Below are positions 22,333 to 31,410 of a stretch of DNA of 52,555 nucleotides, one piece after another. Numbering within the stretch: position 1 is the first letter of the stretch; each line of letters starts with the position of its first letter. This stretch comes from Patescibacteria group bacterium (GTDB taxonomy: Bacteria > Patescibacteriota > Patescibacteriia > Patescibacteriales > BM507): positions 1 through 52,555 of the forward strand of contig JAQIDC010000016.1 in the NCBI GenBank assembly GCA_027858235.1, written 5' to 3'. Below the pieces are notes generated by a model, which was not told the origin of the DNA, did no database searches, and saw nothing but the letters and a program-made list of their open reading frames with translations. The position numbers were made by a program, and so were the translations under genes.

Positions 22333-24444
22333 TTAAAGTCTTAATTTATCAGAAATTTCTTGAAGTGAATTTAAGCCTATTTCTAAAAATTCATCAGTAG
22401 ACAATCCAATCTTTTCACATTCTGAAATTATTTCTCTGTTACAATTAGCTGCAAATGCTTTTTGTTTAAATTTCTTTTTCAGTGAACTTAATTTTACACT
22501 TGCTAATTTTTTGTCTGGTTGCATTTTAGCAGAAGCAATGATTAAGCCAGTTAAGGTTTCGGCGGAAGCTAGGGCATGTTCGACTCTAGAGTTTCTTTTG
22601 TTTTCTTTAATCAAGCCGCATCCATTATCTCCAAATCCATGTGAAACTATTGTGTTAATAAGATAATCTGAAGCACCTTCATTCTTTAGAATATCGACTG
22701 CTCTGACTGTATGGTTTGCAATATCTTCCCTGGTTTCATCCCAATCAATATCGTGCAAGAGGCCTATTATCCCCCACTGTTCCTCGTCCTCACCAAAATG
22801 TTTAGCTAGGCCTCTCATTATGGCTTCAGATTCTAAGGAATGAAGTTTAGTATTTTCTTCATTTAAATATTTGTTAAAAATTTCTTGAGCTTTATTGTAG
22901 TCGATTCCTAAATCAATACTAACTCCATCATCTTTTAACTTTTTACTTTTAACTTTTAACTCATTAAGTCTTTTCATCGTTGGAAATAAAACCATGTCAC
23001 GAATATTTTCCTCTCCTTCAAGCAAAGCAAAGAATCTATCAAGACCCATCCCCCATCCTGCCATTGGTGGCATACCATATTCCATAGATTCAACGAAGTC
23101 GTGATCGAAAGGCATTGCCTCTTCGTCTCCTTCTATCACAAGCCTCTCCTGAGCTTCAAAACGTTCTCTTTGGTCTATTGGATCATTGAGCTCGTTATAC
23201 GCCTTAATCATTTCCCAAGTATTTATGACTAACTGAAAAGTAGCAACCTTTTTGGGATCATCTTCTTTTGTTTTAGCTAAGGCCATTAATTCCTTTGGAT
23301 AGTCAGTAACAAAAATAGGATTAATCAATTTATTTCTAATTGTTTTTTTATATAGCTCATCAATCTTAGCTGGCCAACCCACCTTCTCACTTAAATGAAC
23401 AATATTTTCTAGTTTATTTTCAGAAACATATTTTTCTATTTTTTCTTCCGTGTCAAAACCATCAATTCCTGCGCCTAAATTTTCTTTTAGTAGATCATCA
23501 AATGTTTTTCTTGGGTATGGAGGCTTAAAATTAATTTCATTATCTCCATATTTAACCACGTAGTTCTTGTAAACTTTCTCAACAACCTCACTGACTAAAT
23601 TTTCAGTAAAATCCATTAAAAAATTATAATCTACATATGGCCAATAGAATTCAAACATTGTAAATTCCTGCAAATGGGCTGGGCTCATTCCTTCGTTTCG
23701 AAAGCATTTCCCTATTTCAAATATTCTTTCAAATCCACCAGTAATAGTTCTTTTTAGAAACATTTCTGGGGCGATACGCAAGTAAAAATCTTGATCTAAT
23801 CCGTGGTAGTAAGTAGTAAAAGGCTTAGCATATGTTCCACCGTAAACATTTTGCAAAATAGGAGTTTCTACTTCAATAAATTTATGTTTCCACATAAATT
23901 CCCTAATAATACGAGTTGCTTCAAATCTTTTTCTAAATCTATCAAAAGCATTTCTATCTGAAACCATTTCAAGTTCCCTAAATCTTTGCTTCTTGTCTTC
24001 GTCCTTTAAACCATGATATTTCTCTGGAAGTGGTCGAATAGTTTTACTTAAGAGTCTCCACTCATTTACCATTAGTGATTTTTCATTTTTGTGTGTTAAA
24101 AAACATGTCCCCTTAACTTCAATAAAGTCACCCATGTCAATCAGTTTTACAAAATGTTTATACGAATCATCGCCAAGTGCTTTTTTTGACAAGGCAATCT
24201 GAATATTTCCACTAGAATCTTCGATATTTGAAAAAGTTAAATTACCGTGAGTCCTGTTTGTTTTTAGTCTTCCACCAACAACAAAAACCTTAGAGTTTTT
24301 AATATTTTTATCAAAATCCAAAAGTACCTCATTTATTGAGTGAGTTTTATTATTATTTGAAACATAGGGATTTATGCCCAGTTTTCTTATTTGATCTAAT
24401 TTATTTTTTCTTTCTTCTATTTCGCTAATCTTTTCATCGGACAT
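22333..24444 (-). CDS. lysS: Lysyl-tRNA synthetase (class II) fused to a C-terminal HD hydrolase domain
   Basis: Residues 1-~500 are a complete LysRS. The OB-fold anticodon domain has VFVVGGRLKTNRTHGNL; motif 2 is FRNEGMSPAHLQEF; motif 3 is GWGMGLDRFFALLEG. Residues ~506-703 form an extra HD-superfamily domain with H535, HD at 564-565, H578 and H602, then ETLTGLIIASAKMQPDKK and a KKKFKQKAFAANCNRE segment. That tail matches a family of predicted HD hydrolases (COG2316 by memory), in which a D normally occupies the place of the E in AETLTG. The frame is continuous. The fused domain might clear a nucleotide by-product or misacylated product. Confidence 0.93.
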   Translation of the reverse strand: MSDEKISEIEERKNKLDQIRKLGINPYVSNNNKTHSINEVLLDFDKNIKNSKVFVVGGRLKTNRTHGNLTFSNIEDSSGNIQIALSKKALGDDSYKHFVKLIDMGDFIEVKGTCFLTHKNEKSLMVNEWRLLSKTIRPLPEKYHGLKDEDKKQRFRELEMVSDRNAFDRFRKRFEATRIIREFMWKHKFIEVETPILQNVYGGTYAKPFTTYYHGLDQDFYLRIAPEMFLKRTITGGFERIFEIGKCFRNEGMSPAHLQEFTMFEFYWPYVDYNFLMDFTENLVSEVVEKVYKNYVVKYGDNEINFKPPYPRKTFDDLLKENLGAGIDGFDTEEKIEKYVSENKLENIVHLSEKVGWPAKIDELYKKTIRNKLINPIFVTDYPKELMALAKTKEDDPKKVATFQLVINTWEMIKAYNELNDPIDQRERFEAQERLVIEGDEEAMPFDHDFVESMEYGMPPMAGWGMGLDRFFALLEGEENIRDMVLFPTMKRLNELKVKSKKLKDDGVSIDLGIDYNKAQEIFNKYLNEENTKLHSLESEAIMRGLAKHFGEDEEQWGIIGLLHDIDWDETREDIANHTVRAVDILKNEGASDYLINTIVSHGFGDNGCGLIKENKRNSRVEHALASAETLTGLIIASAKMQPDKKLASVKLSSLKKKFKQKAFAANCNREIISECEKIGLSTDEFLEIGLNSLQEISDKLRL

Positions 24445-24525
24445 ACAATACTTAAAAATACGAACTATTGTTCGTTAATTGCTTAATTTTATACTAATAT
24501 TGTATAATATTTTGCATTATTAGTC

Positions 24526-24554
24526 AAAAAAAGACCCTCGCAAGAGAGTCTTTT
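24526..24554 (-). terminator. Rho-independent terminator of greA
   Basis: On the minus strand AAAAGACTCTC, a short loop, then GAGGGTCTTTTTTT. It lies 10 bases after the greA stop and before the lysS promoter region. Confidence 0.85.
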
Positions 24555-24563
24555 GTATCGATA

Positions 24564-25019
24564 TTATGAAATTTTTAGTATCTTATACTGAATTACACCT
24601 CGGGGTGTCTGGACGTCTACGGTATCGCCTTTGGACTTTCCTAGAAAAGCTTGGCCTATGGGAGATTCGTTAGATATCTTACCTGTTGGAGGATCAACTT
24701 CATTAAAACTAACTATCTCAAAGGTTCTCTCTTTTCCATCGGCTTTTACCGTTAGAACTGAACCGAGAGATACTTCGTCTGTTTTCTTGCTCTCTACAAC
24801 AACCACATTTTTTAACAGGCTATCTAACTCAATTATTCTTCCTTCATTTAGTGCTTGGGCGTCTTTCGCTTCTGAATATTCAGCATTTTCACTTAAATCA
24901 CCCATATCTTTTGCTTTCTGGATTCTGTCAGCAATTTCCCTTCTCTTAACTTTAACAAGCTCTTGATACTCTTCATTGAGTTTTTCGTAACCCTCTTTTG
25001 ATATAATTTGATCAGACAT
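24564..25019 (-). CDS. greA: Transcription elongation factor GreA
   Basis: The start at 25019 (MSDQIISKEGYEKL) gives 151 residues, close to the usual 158; the frame is open further upstream but that part reads through a hairpin. The N-terminal coiled-coil finger carries the acidic tip GDLSENAEYSEAKDAQ, which supplies the D and E that stimulate RNA cleavage in stalled polymerase. The C-terminal FKBP-like domain includes NESPIGQAFLGKSKGDTVDV. A terminator-like hairpin lies immediately upstream, so the gene is separate from the polysaccharide locus. Confidence 0.95.
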   Translation of the reverse strand: MSDQIISKEGYEKLNEEYQELVKVKRREIADRIQKAKDMGDLSENAEYSEAKDAQALNEGRIIELDSLLKNVVVVESKKTDEVSLGSVLTVKADGKERTFEIVSFNEVDPPTGKISNESPIGQAFLGKSKGDTVDVQTPRGVIQYKILKIS

Positions 25020-25028
25020 TTTGATTTT

Positions 25029-25056
25029 AAAAACACTTGATACTTTTTCAAGTGTT
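25029..25056 (-). terminator. Terminator-like hairpin before greA
   Basis: On the minus strand AACACTTGA, loop AAAAGTA, TCAAGTGTTTTT. It may end the polysaccharide operon, or act as an attenuator in the greA leader, since the greA ATG is only 10 bases further on. Confidence 0.6.
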
Positions 25057-25168
25057 ATATTAATAGTTTTAAATATAGTTAAAAATATACAACAATTAAT
25101 ATTATTTTTCAATACCCTTTTGATTACCTAACATTAAAAGAAATATAAAAAATAGAAATTGAAGTTTA

Positions 25169-26728
25169 TTAATTTTTAATTAGAAAATTTTCAAAAACGA
25201 TTGTAACAAAAATTAAATATCCAAAACCAAGAGGATGATTTAAGTATGGGCTAAAAAAATTAACAATAATTATAAGGAATAATCCAAGTGCGAGTGACAA
25301 GTTGAAAATTGAGTCAAAATTATTTGATATATTTTTATTGAGAAAAATACTCGACAATATTTTATAAAGAAAATACAAATAAAATAAAACTCCAAGTATG
25401 CCAAGTTTAAGCCATAGGTCTAACCATCCCCATTCAAATGCAAATGTTTCGTAAACACCGTCTGGGCTGTTTTCCAACACCCTTGGATCAGAAGATACAT
25501 ATGTGACAGTCTTTCCAAAGCCAGCTCCAACTATAGGACTCTCTTTTATTTCGTTTAAAAGAGGTTTTAGTAAAGCCCATCTAGATGATACACCAGCCTC
25601 TCCTGAGATTTGTTTAGCTCTCTCACTAAGTAGATTGGCAGTATTAAAATTACTATTTGGACTAGGAAATGGAAATTTGACTGTAGCAGTAATTAAAAAT
25701 AATGATAAAACGGAAATTAAGAAAAATGATAATAAAAATATTAGGGTTTTTTTAAATTTATAGACTATTAAGATGTATAAAAATACAATAAACAATCCGA
25801 ATAGAAGCCCGACCCAATTACTTCTTGAGAATGTAATTAAATTTATTGCCATCAAAAATGCTGAAACAAAAAACCAATAATAAGTTATTTTTTCAAGACT
25901 AGCTTTTTCTTTCTGGCTGAAAATAATAAATAACAAAATTCCCAAAAAAACAAAGAACAGTGGAAGAAAATAAATATGTGATTGAAAGAATATTCTAGAG
26001 AATCCACCATCCATCCTGGTTATTTCCCCTACTCCTGTTTTTCTTACCCAAAGATAAATAGTAGGAATAACAGATAAAATATTGTGTGAAAAAATATATA
26101 AAAGAAAAAAAGTTTTTACAGTCACCCATGTGATTGCAGCCAAAATTATTGAATATAGACTATTAATTTTTGTACTATTCTTGAAATAAACATAATAAAC
26201 AGGAAAAATATAACTCAAAAATATCCAAGCGTTAAAATCCAGAAAGATGTTTTTTATATTATTCCCTTTAATAACTGCGATAAAAAGAGAAAAGAAAACG
26301 AAAGCAAAAAGGTAAAAATAATACTTTAAAAATTGATTGTCAAATACTGACTCTTTTAGAAAAGCTTTAATTTCAACTTTACCTTTTTTAATATCTGGGA
26401 GATATTTTTTATAAAATAGCAGACTTATTTTAATAAAAAAAGCGAGCATTACAGCTAGCCAAATCCCAATTCTTATTGAGAGTGAAAAGGAAAATATACT
26501 GACATAAAATAGATAACCCTTTGAACCAATGATAAGTTCAACAAATGAAAACCAGAGCCCATATTCAATATTTTTAAGAGAGATTACAAATACAAATAAT
26601 ACTATAGCTAAGAAAACTACAACATTAAATTCACTAAATAGATAAGCGAAAAGAGAAAATACCTCAAAGAGAAATATAAAAGCAAAGGCTAGCCTAAATT
26701 TTTTATTTATTAGATTCATTGTTTTCAA
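25169..26728 (-). CDS. O-antigen ligase / polymerase-like membrane protein
   Basis: A 519-residue, very hydrophobic protein with about 11-12 predicted helices. The region after about 335 holds a large external loop with SSRWALLKPLLNEIKES, then PIVGAGFGKT and FEWGWLDLWLKLGILG. This W-x-x-A/L...P..G.G.G layout is typical of the Wzy_C (O-antigen ligase/polymerase) superfamily. Members join or polymerise lipid-linked glycans on the outer face of the membrane. It is the last gene of the five-gene polysaccharide unit and overlaps the DUF192 gene by 26 bases. Confidence 0.82.
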   Translation of the reverse strand: MKTMNLINKKFRLAFAFIFLFEVFSLFAYLFSEFNVVVFLAIVLFVFVISLKNIEYGLWFSFVELIIGSKGYLFYVSIFSFSLSIRIGIWLAVMLAFFIKISLLFYKKYLPDIKKGKVEIKAFLKESVFDNQFLKYYFYLFAFVFFSLFIAVIKGNNIKNIFLDFNAWIFLSYIFPVYYVYFKNSTKINSLYSIILAAITWVTVKTFFLLYIFSHNILSVIPTIYLWVRKTGVGEITRMDGGFSRIFFQSHIYFLPLFFVFLGILLFIIFSQKEKASLEKITYYWFFVSAFLMAINLITFSRSNWVGLLFGLFIVFLYILIVYKFKKTLIFLLSFFLISVLSLFLITATVKFPFPSPNSNFNTANLLSERAKQISGEAGVSSRWALLKPLLNEIKESPIVGAGFGKTVTYVSSDPRVLENSPDGVYETFAFEWGWLDLWLKLGILGVLFYLYFLYKILSSIFLNKNISNNFDSIFNLSLALGLFLIIIVNFFSPYLNHPLGFGYLIFVTIVFENFLIKN

Positions 26729-27152
26729 ATTTATAAACTAGAATGTCTCCAATTTCTATATTTTTTTTATCACTAAAACCAGCATTAACTTCTAAAACAT
26801 TATTAACGGGTTGGTCTGAACTATAAACATTTTTTACTTCGTGCCCTTCTGGCTGAAGATTTTTATCTATTTTTATTATTTTGTTATCATCTATCCAGAT
26901 AATATCAAGGGGAAACATCATGTCCCTCATTACAAAATTGTGTATTTTTTTACCATCAAAAGGAAAAAGCATACCACAATTCGCGCATATTGATTCCTTA
27001 AAACTTAATCCTAAATATGCCTTGTCATTATTATCCGCAATACCAATAAGATTTATCCTAGCATCATTGATTTTAATGTAATCCCCTCCGCCTGAACAAG
27101 CTGATAATATAAAGAATAGAGAGAAAAACAAAAAAATAAATTTAATTTTCAT
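26703..27152 (-). CDS. DUF192-family lipoprotein
   Basis: A 149-residue protein. Signal and lipobox: MKIKFIFLFFSLFFILSACS, with Cys19 as the lipidation site. The body matches DUF192: a GLSFKESICANCGMLFPF segment, HNFVMRDMMFPLDIIWID, and VLEVNAGFSDKKNIEIGD. DUF192 proteins are small secreted beta proteins of unknown activity. This copy has an unusual CANC insertion before GMLF, a possible metal or disulphide site. It overlaps the start of the O-antigen-ligase gene and sits 4 bases after the glycosyltransferase gene. Confidence 0.85.
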   Translation of the reverse strand: MKIKFIFLFFSLFFILSACSGGGDYIKINDARINLIGIADNNDKAYLGLSFKESICANCGMLFPFDGKKIHNFVMRDMMFPLDIIWIDDNKIIKIDKNLQPEGHEVKNVYSSDQPVNNVLEVNAGFSDKKNIEIGDILVYKFENNESNK

Positions 27153-27156
27153 ATTT

Positions 27157-27843
27157 TTATTTTAAATTATGTTTATTTTTTATAATAGCTACAGATTTTT
27201 TGTATTTTATTACTTTTGGTAAGAATGGAAATAACTTGTATGTAAAACTTGGCGTCCAAGAGCTCATTGTTCCTCCTGACTCAACTTCAAATAAAACCTC
27301 GTCAATCCAAATTCCCTTTTTCCCATTCTCAAGCATGGTTAACCATAAATCCCAATCTTGTAGTCTTTTTATATTCTCATCAAATCCTGGAAAATCATCT
27401 TTTTTAATTAAGGAAGATGTATGAATATAGGGCATTTGTTTTAACCTTGCTTCATCAAATTTCCATAAGCTAAAGTTTTTGAAACCAAACTTGTGAGAAG
27501 AATATGCGTAACTTCTGCCACTCTGTTTCAAGGCATGTAACATTTTTTCAAGAAAATCTTCTCTCAAAACGATATCAGCATCACAAAAAAGCAAGAACTC
27601 CCCTCTCGCAAATTTAAAACCATTATTTCTCGCAAAATTTGAACCTTGATTTTCTTGATTTATAATTTTGAACCTGGTAGAGAACTTTCGCTGATAGCTA
27701 TTCAAGACATCCGATATCTTATCTTTTGAACCATCATTAACAACTATTATTTCATAATGTTTGTATGTTTGCTTGATTATACTATCAAGACAATAAGATA
27801 TTTTATCAGCCTGGTTGTAGACTGGTATTATTATTGAAATCAT
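27157..27843 (-). CDS. Family 2 glycosyltransferase
   Basis: A 228-residue GT-A fold enzyme: ISIIIPVYNQADKISYCLDS at the N-terminus, IIVVNDGSKD (nucleotide-sugar binding), NFARNNGFKFARGEFLLFCD with the DxD-like DAD, and later LQDWDLWLTM, corresponding to the catalytic E/D-W region. No membrane helix is seen, so it acts at the inner membrane face on lipid-linked sugars. The ATG overlaps the stop of the preceding glycosyltransferase by 4 bases. The sugar is unknown. Confidence 0.9.
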   Translation of the reverse strand: MISIIIPVYNQADKISYCLDSIIKQTYKHYEIIVVNDGSKDKISDVLNSYQRKFSTRFKIINQENQGSNFARNNGFKFARGEFLLFCDADIVLREDFLEKMLHALKQSGRSYAYSSHKFGFKNFSLWKFDEARLKQMPYIHTSSLIKKDDFPGFDENIKRLQDWDLWLTMLENGKKGIWIDEVLFEVESGGTMSSWTPSFTYKLFPFLPKVIKYKKSVAIIKNKHNLK

Positions 27844-28913
27844 TTATTTATAATATTATATATTTTTAAAGTTTGTTTGTCCCACAAAAAGTCTTTCAAA
27901 ACTCTTTCTTTCCCGTTTTTTCCGAGCTGAGTGCCACTCTCCCTATTTTCATATAACTTTATTATAGCATCTGCTATATTTTTTGGCTTGTCATTTTCTA
28001 ATAATATTCCATTTAGTCCATCAACGACGGCATCAGAAACCCCTCCGCTATTGTTTGCTATAACCGGTAAACCGGCTAAATTTGCCTCAAGATAAACTAT
28101 TCCAAAACCCTCGAAATCACCGTCCATTTCACGTGAAGGCATAATAAAAACATTAGAATTAGAGAAATTGTTCCATTTCTCTGTGTCAGATATCCTCCCT
28201 ATAAATTCTATTCTTGAATCATCTGAAATATCTTTCAAATACTCTTCATCAGGACCAGCTCCTGCTACCCGAAACTTAATATCTGGATATTTTTTCTTAT
28301 CTACATACTTAAAAGCTTCTATTGTCTTATCAACCCCTTTTCTTTTAACAAGTCTTCCAACAAAGAATAAAACAAAATCGCGACTAATTGCATGACTAAT
28401 TTCGTGACTAACCATTGAGACGCCTGGATTTACTACTGAAATTTTTTCTGCAAATTTTGGAAAATAATTTTTCATTAATCCGTGGAGATATGAATTTCCT
28501 ACTATTATATATATTGATTTAGATAAAATAATTTTTGCCAGTATTTTTTTACGGTTCTTTTTTTGCGAAAAAGTATAATCCATGCCATGTAGGATAACGC
28601 TGTATTCGAATCCCAAAAGATACGACAAAGCCCAGACAACAGTTCCCAGGGGTAAAATTTGCCCCACTATAACATGTTTTATATTATTTTCCCTGACCAC
28701 TCTCCAAACATGATAAAAAGAGCTTAGCCAAGAAAAATATGTTGATATTAAATTTCGTCTAATTATTCTATCGCTTTCGTTTAATTTTTCGTTTGCCTTA
28801 GGGGATAAAACTAGGATTTCTTCATCCGGCCAATTCTCAAAAAGACTAGAATAGTATTCAGCTACTCCACCCTTAAATGGTTTATATTCCAATGTAACAA
28901 GTAATGTTTTCAT
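27840..28913 (-). CDS. Family 4 glycosyltransferase
   Basis: A 357-residue GT-B enzyme. The N-terminal domain has LVTLEYKPFKGGVAEYYSSL, the acceptor-side glycine loop. The C-terminal domain has LFFVGRLVKRKGVDKTIEAF and a donor-binding PSREMDGDFEGFGIVYLEAN with the EX7E pattern (EGFGIVYLE). It builds the glycan for the flippase encoded upstream; the two genes are 2 bases apart. Confidence 0.92.
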   Translation of the reverse strand: MKTLLVTLEYKPFKGGVAEYYSSLFENWPDEEILVLSPKANEKLNESDRIIRRNLISTYFSWLSSFYHVWRVVRENNIKHVIVGQILPLGTVVWALSYLLGFEYSVILHGMDYTFSQKKNRKKILAKIILSKSIYIIVGNSYLHGLMKNYFPKFAEKISVVNPGVSMVSHEISHAISRDFVLFFVGRLVKRKGVDKTIEAFKYVDKKKYPDIKFRVAGAGPDEEYLKDISDDSRIEFIGRISDTEKWNNFSNSNVFIMPSREMDGDFEGFGIVYLEANLAGLPVIANNSGGVSDAVVDGLNGILLENDKPKNIADAIIKLYENRESGTQLGKNGKERVLKDFLWDKQTLKIYNIINK

Positions 28914-28915
28914 TA

Positions 28916-30355
28916 TTATTTTTTTATAAATGAACTATAAATACTAAATATATCCTCTTTTCTAAAACCACGTAATAAATATAAACTAATAAAATAAATG
29001 AAGGCAGAAATAGTAACAACAAAAAATATATTTAAATAATCTTTGGCATAATAAACAAATATACTCATCATAAAAGACGCTAATAAAGTTTTAAGAGCAA
29101 TTTTTAACAAATTTAAAAACTTAATTTTAATAATTCCAGGTATTTGAATCATTCCCAATAAAAACATGAGCATATTTGTAAGAAGAACAGTTATGCTGGC
29201 ACCAAGAGCTTGATATTTTGGAATAAGTATTATATTCAAAATAACACTAGCTACTAATGCAACGCCCATATTAAAGGTATTTAATCTTTGCTTGTCACAA
29301 GCGTTCAGAAGCGAGCCAATTGGAAAATTTAGGAATATAAAAGGGAGTGAAAACATAATTATTATTAAAGGTAGAATTGCGTCATTATAACTAGATGAAA
29401 ATATTAAAATTATTTGCTGAGATAGAAAGGCTATGCCAAAACTAATTGGCAAGGAAATTATTAAAAGATATGAAAAGGCCCTTTCAAACGTTACCAAAAG
29501 CTGTGTCCTATCACTTTTCCAATAAGCACTCATAGCAGGATAGAGAGAAGCTGTAAAAGCCATCGGGAGGAACTGCAGAGAAAAAATAATCTTAAAAGCA
29601 ACTTGATATAGGCCAACAAAATAGTCACCGGCCATCATTTTCAAAAGAACAGAATCTAGATACAAATACAATCTTTGAAAACCAACAAAAACTCCAAAAG
29701 GCAAACTAATAATAAATATATGTTTTATAACTTTGAGTTCAATTTTTTTGAAAAACGAAATATGCCATTTTCTTTTAAGCAATGTACTAGAGTAAATAAA
29801 ATTGAAAATACTTGCGAAAACAAGCGCACTCATAACATACAAAATACTATAATCGAAAAATAAAAAATAAAAACCGAAACAGAGAACAATCAACTGAAAA
29901 ACAACAGAAGAAATACTCTCAAAAATTAAATTATGATGTCCCCTGCTAATAGCGTAGAAAGTATATGTGAAGGAGTCGAGAGTAACTGCTAATGTTGAGA
30001 GTAGAATTAAATACTTAAGAGTACCGGTGTAGCCTAGGAAAAAAATAAATAAATATATCAATATCCAAGACAAAAACATTAAAGGAATTTTAATCGCTAA
30101 AATATTTGATATAAGTTTTGACGAGGATTCTTGATCTTTAGCTATTTCTCTAGTGAGGACATTAGCAATTCCAATATCAATAATTATTCCAAAAATACTA
30201 GCGAATGAAATAGCAAAGAAATACTGACCCAAACTTTCCGGCCCCAAGAAACGCGCTAGAATTGCAAAATAAGTAAAAGAAACTACCTTTTGCAGTATAA
30301 GAGCAAAGGTAAAATATGAGGTATTTTTTGCTATGTTTTGAACTTTTCCTGCCAG
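28916..30355 (-). CDS. Wzx-type polysaccharide flippase, probable non-canonical start
   Basis: A membrane protein with about 12-14 helices of the polysaccharide-transport (MATE/MVF) superfamily; ARFLGPESLGQYFFAISFAS is the typical N-terminal motif. The first ATG/GTG/TTG is a TTG at 30247, inside this motif, which would delete helix 1. The frame is open up to a TAA at 30386-30388 and the extra residues (AGKVQNIAKNTSYFTFALIL) look exactly like the missing start of such proteins. The CTG at 30355 is the best-placed candidate start; this is inference. The protein flips lipid-linked glycan outward for the ligase-like protein. Confidence 0.82.
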   Translation of the reverse strand: MAGKVQNIAKNTSYFTFALILQKVVSFTYFAILARFLGPESLGQYFFAISFASIFGIIIDIGIANVLTREIAKDQESSSKLISNILAIKIPLMFLSWILIYLFIFFLGYTGTLKYLILLSTLAVTLDSFTYTFYAISRGHHNLIFESISSVVFQLIVLCFGFYFLFFDYSILYVMSALVFASIFNFIYSSTLLKRKWHISFFKKIELKVIKHIFIISLPFGVFVGFQRLYLYLDSVLLKMMAGDYFVGLYQVAFKIIFSLQFLPMAFTASLYPAMSAYWKSDRTQLLVTFERAFSYLLIISLPISFGIAFLSQQIILIFSSSYNDAILPLIIIMFSLPFIFLNFPIGSLLNACDKQRLNTFNMGVALVASVILNIILIPKYQALGASITVLLTNMLMFLLGMIQIPGIIKIKFLNLLKIALKTLLASFMMSIFVYYAKDYLNIFFVVTISAFIYFISLYLLRGFRKEDIFSIYSSFIKK

Positions 30356-30417
30356 ATTTTTGTAATTATTAAATAGATAACTAACTTAATTATAGTACAT
30401 TTTAACTAAAATTAAAA

Positions 30418-30450
30418 CAAAAAACTCCCCAGAAATAGGAAGTTTTTTTA
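30418..30450 (-). terminator. Terminator of the ribosomal protein operon
   Basis: On the minus strand AAAACTTCC pairs with GGGGAGTTTT around a short loop, followed by a T-run. It lies about 45 bases after the rpsI stop. Confidence 0.75.
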
Positions 30451-30495
30451 TATAAACAGAAATAGACGATTTCTGTCGTGAGTTTTGTCGAAGGA

Positions 30496-31023
30496 TTAAC
30501 GTTTTGACCATTGTGGAGCTTTTCTAGCTCTCTTTAGCCCTGGTTTCTTTCTTTCTTTTGATCTAGCATCCCTAGTCAGCCATCCTTTTGCTCTTAAGCT
30601 CGGTTTTAGTTCTACATTAATCAATAGTAATGCCCTTGAAATACCGTGTCTAGTAGCCTCTGCTTGGGCTTTTTTACCACCGCCATTAACAACTATCGAA
30701 AGATCGTAGTCAGCCATCAAACCAGCCATTTCAAGCGATTGTGTTGTGATATTTGCATAATTTTCAGTAAAATAGTCAACAAAACTCATTCCGTTAACAA
30801 GTGAATCACCGGCTCCTTTGTACAGTCTAACCTGAGCGACGGATGTTTTTCTTCTTCCAACCGCATAGGTATATCTTCCTTTAAATTTAATATCTTTAGG
30901 ATCTTTAATTTTAGTCTTTTTAGAAGTTTTTTCTTGGCTCAAGTCACTCTCTCCCTCTTCGAGATTTACTTTGTCAACGACTTCTACTTCTTCAGTTTTC
31001 TTAGTAGTGGTTTCTTTACCCAT
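30496..31023 (-). CDS. rpsI: Small ribosomal subunit protein uS9
   Basis: A 175-residue protein. The core (about 48-175) is standard uS9: GRYTYAVGRRKTSVAQVRLY, GGGKKAQAEATRHGISRALL and the ending PGLKRARKAPQWSKR, whose terminal KR reaches the P-site tRNA. An N-terminal extension of about 45 residues is acidic and Lys/Thr-rich (TTKKTEEVEVVDKVNLEEGE), absent from E. coli. It is last in the nine-gene operon, after rplM. Confidence 0.95.
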   Translation of the reverse strand: MGKETTTKKTEEVEVVDKVNLEEGESDLSQEKTSKKTKIKDPKDIKFKGRYTYAVGRRKTSVAQVRLYKGAGDSLVNGMSFVDYFTENYANITTQSLEMAGLMADYDLSIVVNGGGKKAQAEATRHGISRALLLINVELKPSLRAKGWLTRDARSKERKKPGLKRARKAPQWSKR

Positions 31024-31041
31024 ATTATAAAATTATTAAAA

Positions 31042-31398
31042 TTAACGAATAATCAATCTTCTTAACATATTATCTCTGAATTTTACTGGAGGTAGCATCT
31101 CACGAACTGCTCTTTTTAAAACTTCAGCTGGCCTAGATTTATTTAAATCTTTTAACTTTGTTTCTTTAAGTCCACCTGGATATCCAGAATATCTAAAATA
31201 TTTTTTTTGTTCTAATTTTTTACCAGTGAAGGTTAGTTCTTTGATCCCTAAAACTTCAACCATATCGCCACAATCAGTATGTGGTTCAAATTCAGGTTTA
31301 ATTTTACCTCTTAAGATAAGAGCAATCTCAGTAGCAACTCTTCCAACTGCTTTTCCTGAAACATCAATTGTGTGTTGTTTTCTTTCTATTTTAACCAT
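31042..31398 (-). CDS. rplM: Large ribosomal subunit protein uL13
   Basis: A 118-residue protein, shorter than the usual ~142 at the C-terminus. Diagnostic stretches are IDVSGKAVGRVATEIALILR, DCGDMVEVLG, SGYPGGLKETKLKDL and VKRAVREMLPP-like AVREMLPPVKFRDNMLRRL. It sits between rplQ and rpsI with short gaps (12 and 18 bases). Confidence 0.95.
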   Translation of the reverse strand: MVKIERKQHTIDVSGKAVGRVATEIALILRGKIKPEFEPHTDCGDMVEVLGIKELTFTGKKLEQKKYFRYSGYPGGLKETKLKDLNKSRPAEVLKRAVREMLPPVKFRDNMLRRLIIR

Positions 31399-31410
31399 AT
31401 ATTTATTCTC

